Source: an uncultured Fulvivirga sp. (GTDB taxonomy: Bacteria > Bacteroidota > Bacteroidia > Cytophagales > Cyclobacteriaceae). From it: a stretch of DNA of 64,000 nucleotides. Below the pieces are notes generated by a model. It ran no database searches, was not told the origin of the DNA, and worked only from the letters and a program-made list of their open reading frames with translations. Where the stretch lies: assembly GCA_947500555.1 (NCBI GenBank), contig CANMSE010000007.1, positions 30,058 through 94,057 of the forward strand, given 5' to 3'. Shown here in pieces: positions 60,066 through 64,000 of the stretch (positions are counted from its first letter, which is position 1; every line of letters begins with the position of its first letter). The translations under genes were made by a program, and so were the position numbers.

Positions 60066-63000
60066 TTATCGAATCAATGTCACATCTCCAACCCTGGTCG
60101 TTCGTTGACCACTCGAAAGAATTAAATCTAACTTATATACATATACTCCTGCAGGTAGCAAATTGCCCTTGCTATCATATCCATCCCAACCAATTCTTTG
60201 ATTATCACTAAAAAATATTAGGTTACCCCAACGGTCATAAACCCACATTTTAAACTCTTCAACACCAACAGTAATTGGAAGAAAGATATCGTTAGCAGCA
60301 TCACCAGAGGCCGGATTATTAGGGTCAAATTCAGCTCCACCAGAAGGACCATTTAAGCCCGGGGTAAAAGCATTTGGGGTTTTAGTAAATCCACCTTCTT
60401 CTGCGAATATCGTCTGAACAAGAGTATCATAACAAACAATACTATTCCCATTCACATCTAATCCATGATCTAAAGAAGCTATCAAAGATACCAGATACTC
60501 TCCTTCCTCCTGGTAGAAATGTTCCGGACTCCTTGAGGTAGAAGTATTAAAATCACCAAAGTCCCAAAAAAATCCATCTGCATTCTGTGTTCTATTTATA
60601 GGCCTAAAACCCTCGTCCGGGATAAACACAAGGTTTTTAGTACTGTCTCCAGCAGGAACTACTTGTGTAATAGTGAATTGTGCTGAAGGAACTACTTCAA
60701 CTCTAGCCACAACAGCGTCAAAATCAAATTCGTTAAAACCATTTTGCGCGGAGAGTTCTACATTATATATGCCCGGTTGTGTAAATGTATAAGAAGTGTT
60801 AGGAGTAGCTATATCCTGTCCATCAATTGTCCAGATAATACTGGCCTGTTCAATATTTCTTGAAAGTCTAGGGGTATTTCCATCAAACAGATAACTGTAT
60901 ATATCGATCGTTAAAGGGGCACATCCTGAAATCTCTCTTAAATTATCTGGTAGGTCCTCAGGCACGTTTATTCCGGTTACCGTTTGACAATCGGAACCTA
61001 TACAAGCGATAACCTCTGGGCTTGCAGGAACTACTCTTATAAAGAAATTATCAATATCATTACAAACATCTCCTATGGTCGGAGAGAATACTTTAAGTTC
61101 AACTGAATAACCTACACTGGTAAAAGGAGACGGCTCTGTAAACGTATAGATGTAATTAGGTCCAACACCTGTAATCACAGAATCACCGATTTGTAGTTCG
61201 TAAGTATTCAAAGGATTAAAATTATTAAACCTAAATTCAACTTGTGCAGTACCTGAATTAAAGTCCATAAGCACATCAGGAGGGGATTTTGTGAAAGCAA
61301 AAGCATTATTTGCATCTCCAGGTACAGAACTAACTTCAAGATCAGCAATAGCATCTTCAAATATAATTTGAACGTTATCTGGTGAGGTAGCTCTACAACC
61401 ATTTCCATCAACAATTTCCACAATTTGATACGTGGCTGAAGTTGTGGTTAACTCAGCATATTGATTGGGTAAGCCTATTATTGGTCCTTTTCTAGTTGTT
61501 ATTCCGTTCTCATCAGTTATATCAAGTGTCAATTCGAAAGGAGCTGCTCCTGTAAATGCAAATTCCACCGCTTCTACATTTCCAACACACCTTGTTCGTG
61601 TGCCCACACCATCCGTAGGATGCGGTACTATTGAAGCCGTAACCACCGGACTTAACGTAAGTGTTACAAATCCTGGAGTGAAGCCATCACAGCTTGGATC
61701 TCCGGTACCTAACCCTAAAGTCTTATCATAAACAGCATTTATCTCATATCGAACTACAGCTTCGGTGGTTCCGGTATTAGTTAAAACATGATCAATATCA
61801 TCACCGTTTGTATAACCAAAAGTAGCTGAACTTCCTATAGCTCCAAAATCCACTGAACCAGAAAGAACAGTCGCTTGCCATTCAAAACGTGTTCCTGTAA
61901 CCTGGCCATTCAATGGAATATTTGCCACATCTCCTGAACAACGCTCTACCTGTGCATCGGCAATTGTTACATCAGGAATAGGGTTAACTGTTACAAAAAC
62001 TGACACCGGATTACCCTGACAATTAGCTTCAAAAAGTGACTCAGGAGTGACTATATATTCAAGAGTTTGTGGTGAATTACTGCTATTGCTTAAGCTCAAG
62101 AAGAGCTTCGTACCAACCCCTGTCAACTGCTCACCAGAAATATTAGGGTTATCAGCAACTGTCCAGGAAGCAAAGGCAGTTCCAGGGTCCAAATCTAAGT
62201 TTAGATCTATTTCATAGGGTTCACCACTACATATTTCTACAACTGTTTCAGAAGGTGTTACCACAGCTCTTGGTCTCACAGTTACCACTAATTCAATTGA
62301 ATTCATATCACCTGGGCAAGTTCCAGCATTACTACCCACAATTCTCGGTGTTAACTGGTAAGTAACAGTCTGATCTGATGTGATACCCACTCCATCTGCA
62401 ATATCAATTATATCCGTTATTTCATTAGCAGGGGCAGTTGTAGTTAATACTCCAGAAGTACTAAAACCTGTTACTGATGGATCAGAAGCAAATGCATTAT
62501 CTATTTCGAACTCCAAGAATCCACCACCTGAGGGTATAACTGTAGTACTAATGAAATTATCTAAAATGTCTAGACTCTCTCCTTCACAAATAGAGACGAA
62601 TGCTCTGTCAAAAGATCCAGTAGGTTTTGGTTCTACATTCACAAATACGGTTGTAGTAGTCCCTGGACAGCCGGCTCCATTATTTTCCGTATTTAACTCT
62701 ATATCATACCTTACCTGACCAACCGTATTTCCTAAATTGGTGAGCTGATCATTAATAACCGTATTATTAGCTAAATTCAGTCGTTGAAAAGGAGCGCCCG
62801 AAACTACACCAATAGGATTAGTTGCCTGAACATTGAATACCACTGCTCCTGAAGTAGTAGTTGTGGGAGAAGTCAACGTAAAGTTAGTTGTTCCATCATT
62901 GCATATATCATCATCACCAATTGCATTTATAGTAGGTTCTGGGTCAATGGTTAACACTATTGTCTCAGTCGGTCCCTCACAATTCGAAGGGCCCACACCA

Positions 63001-64000
63001 AAGGTACTTATTGGGGTAACTCTCCAGGTCACAGTTAATGGAGTCCCTGCCGGATTAGTAACTATAGTATTTTCGAAAACTTCATTCAATATATCATTAG
63101 GGTCTACCACATTTCTTGGTGAAGCAGGGTTATGAGTAATGATACCTAGACCTGCATCTATATTCACCACTTCAACATCATAACTATCTACAGGGGCAGT
63201 ACCACCTTGAGAGATAAAACTAATTCCAGTAATCTCCATATTACAAACAATTGAACTTAAATCAGTTCTTAAGGCAGGTGCTGGAGCAACCAGAATCTCT
63301 ACAGTAAAAATATCTCCAATACATGCTCCCAATTTAGGGCGTATAGTATAAACAACACTAGTAACTGATGTTCCCGTATTGGTCCATGCGTCATCTGCAA
63401 TCTCAGCACTAAGTACATTAGTTGTGGCAATTGGGTTTCCAGCTGATGCCGTAAGTCCATTTCTGGTAATACTGATTATATCATAAAAATCTGGTATAAC
63501 AGATCCTGGATCAATTGCATCATCCAAGTCAAATGCAACTACGTCATCAGTACATTTATCAATTTGTATTGGTCCGGCTATACTAAATGGCTCAGGATCA
63601 ATTGTTATAGTAATTAGTTGAATATCACCCGCACAACCTGCTCCATTAAAATCTGAAAACGGCCTTACTTCATAGACTACATCTACTGGAAGGTTAGTTG
63701 TGTTGTGTGTCCAGGCATCATCCGCAATTTCACCAGTATCATTTGTTATTCCAGTGGCAGGGATTCCGGCAGAGGCTGTTAGCCCATTTGAATTAATGCT
63801 TATAATATCAAATGATCTAGCTAGAACAGATGTCCCATTAGTAGTTAGCGTTACTCCAGTTGCCTGGTCACTGCAAACAGTATTATCTAGATTGGCTAAT
63901 ACGGGCTCTGGAGCAATCGTTATAGTGATATCAAATGCATCGCCTTCACAATCTCCATCTGCGACTGAACTCCTTGGTATCACGCGGTAAACAATATCGC
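60066..64000 (-). CDS. Giant secreted repeat/PKD-like protein with gliding-motility-associated C-terminal domain (5' end beyond window)
   Basis: Frame stays open to base 64000; repeated PKD-like modules with Cys-containing linkers; C-term FNPNNPASGDAANDIFLPITVGVEEFKMWVYDRWGNLIFFSD-type domain. Confidence 0.93.
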   Translation of the reverse strand, partial: DIVYRVIPRSSVADGDCEGDAFDITITIAPEPVLANLDNTVCSDQATGVTLTTNGTSVLARSFDIISINSNGLTASAGIPATGITNDTGEIADDAWTHNTTNLPVDVVYEVRPFSDFNGAGCAGDIQLITITIDPEPFSIAGPIQIDKCTDDVVAFDLDDAIDPGSVIPDFYDIISITRNGLTASAGNPIATTNVLSAEIADDAWTNTGTSVTSVVYTIRPKLGACIGDIFTVEILVAPAPALRTDLSSIVCNMEITGISFISQGGTAPVDSYDVEVVNIDAGLGIITHNPASPRNVVDPNDILNEVFENTIVTNPAGTPLTVTWRVTPISTFGVGPSNCEGPTETIVLTIDPEPTINAIGDDDICNDGTTNFTLTSPTTTTSGAVVFNVQATNPIGVVSGAPFQRLNLANNTVINDQLTNLGNTVGQVRYDIELNTENNGAGCPGTTTTVFVNVEPKPTGSFDRAFVSICEGESLDILDNFISTTVIPSGGGFLEFEIDNAFASDPSVTGFSTSGVLTTTAPANEITDIIDIADGVGITSDQTVTYQLTPRIVGSNAGTCPGDMNSIELVVTVRPRAVVTPSETVVEICSGEPYEIDLNLDLDPGTAFASWTVADNPNISGEQLTGVGTKLFLSLSNSSNSPQTLEYIVTPESLFEANCQGNPVSVFVTVNPIPDVTIADAQVERCSGDVANIPLNGQVTGTRFEWQATVLSGSVDFGAIGSSATFGYTNGDDIDHVLTNTGTTEAVVRYEINAVYDKTLGLGTGDPSCDGFTPGFVTLTLSPVVTASIVPHPTDGVGTRTRCVGNVEAVEFAFTGAAPFELTLDITDENGITTRKGPIIGLPNQYAELTTTSATYQIVEIVDGNGCRATSPDNVQIIFEDAIADLEVSSVPGDANNAFAFTKSPPDVLMDFNSGTAQVEFRFNNFNPLNTYELQIGDSVITGVGPNYIYTFTEPSPFTSVGYSVELKVFSPTIGDVCNDIDNFFIRVVPASPEVIACIGSDCQTVTGINVPEDLPDNLREISGCAPLTIDIYSYLFDGNTPRLSRNIEQASIIWTIDGQDIATPNTSYTFTQPGIYNVELSAQNGFNEFDFDAVVARVEVVPSAQFTITQVVPAGDSTKNLVFIPDEGFRPINRTQNADGFFWDFGDFNTSTSRSPEHFYQEEGEYLVSLIASLDHGLDVNGNSIVCYDTLVQTIFAEEGGFTKTPNAFTPGLNGPSGGAEFDPNNPASGDAANDIFLPITVGVEEFKMWVYDRWGNLIFFSDNQRIGWDGYDSKGNLLPAGVYVYKLDLILSSGQRTTRVGDVTLIR

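Noticed and set aside
62380-63135. Plus-strand ORFs (112 and 100 aa) within the giant surface protein
   Set aside because: Antisense to repeat-coded Thr/Val/Asp-rich sequence, typical spurious ORFs.
1-64000. CRISPR arrays, tRNA/rRNA genes, prophage or IS elements
   Set aside because: No regular direct repeat-spacer arrays, cloverleaf-like sequences, integrases or transposases recognised by reading; a tool scan would be needed to exclude them fully.

Overview
64 kb window from an AT-rich Bacteroidota chromosome; gene content suggests a Cytophagales-like marine or gliding lineage (inference, no search run). Main blocks: (1) a TonB-dependent receptor C-terminus at the left edge; (2) a GAF/PAS protein with only a kinase dimerisation-like tail, plus a NarL-type regulator; (3) a putative heme-uptake operon (TonB receptor, HmuY-like lipoprotein, DoxX-like protein, DUF6607 protein); (4) a complete, end-overlapping histidine operon hisGDCBHAFIE; (5) a complete tryptophan operon trpEGDCFBA plus aroF on the minus strand; (6) housekeeping genes (YebC, flotillin/NfeD-like, Csp, M13 peptidase, SRP RNA, transaldolase-like, FtsE-like, ECF sigma/anti-sigma-like, CCA transferase); (7) two tandem T9SS cassettes (gliding-motility C-terminal giant protein plus PorP/SprF), the second running off the right edge. 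The most interesting items are not in the ORF track. They are a 27-aa His-rich leader peptide (HHYHHHVKHLMH) with terminator and alternative pairing before hisG, and a 17-aa Trp leader peptide (WWW) with terminator and an 8-bp perfect antiterminator pairing before trpE. Both leader ATGs lie only 5-7 nt after a Bacteroidota-type -7 element, which suggests leaderless or near-leaderless leader-peptide mRNAs. Two near-identical palindromes TTTAGA-N5-TCTAAA sit immediately downstream of TTG-N20-TAnnTTTG promoters, one at the heme operon and one at the LuxR-type regulator, suggesting a shared metal-responsive regulon. There is also an iodotyrosine-deiodinase-like nitroreductase with the lid triad conserved, an unannotated bTHX ribosomal protein gene, and REP/hairpin elements at three trp operon junctions. 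No CRISPR array, tRNA, rRNA or IS element was recognised.
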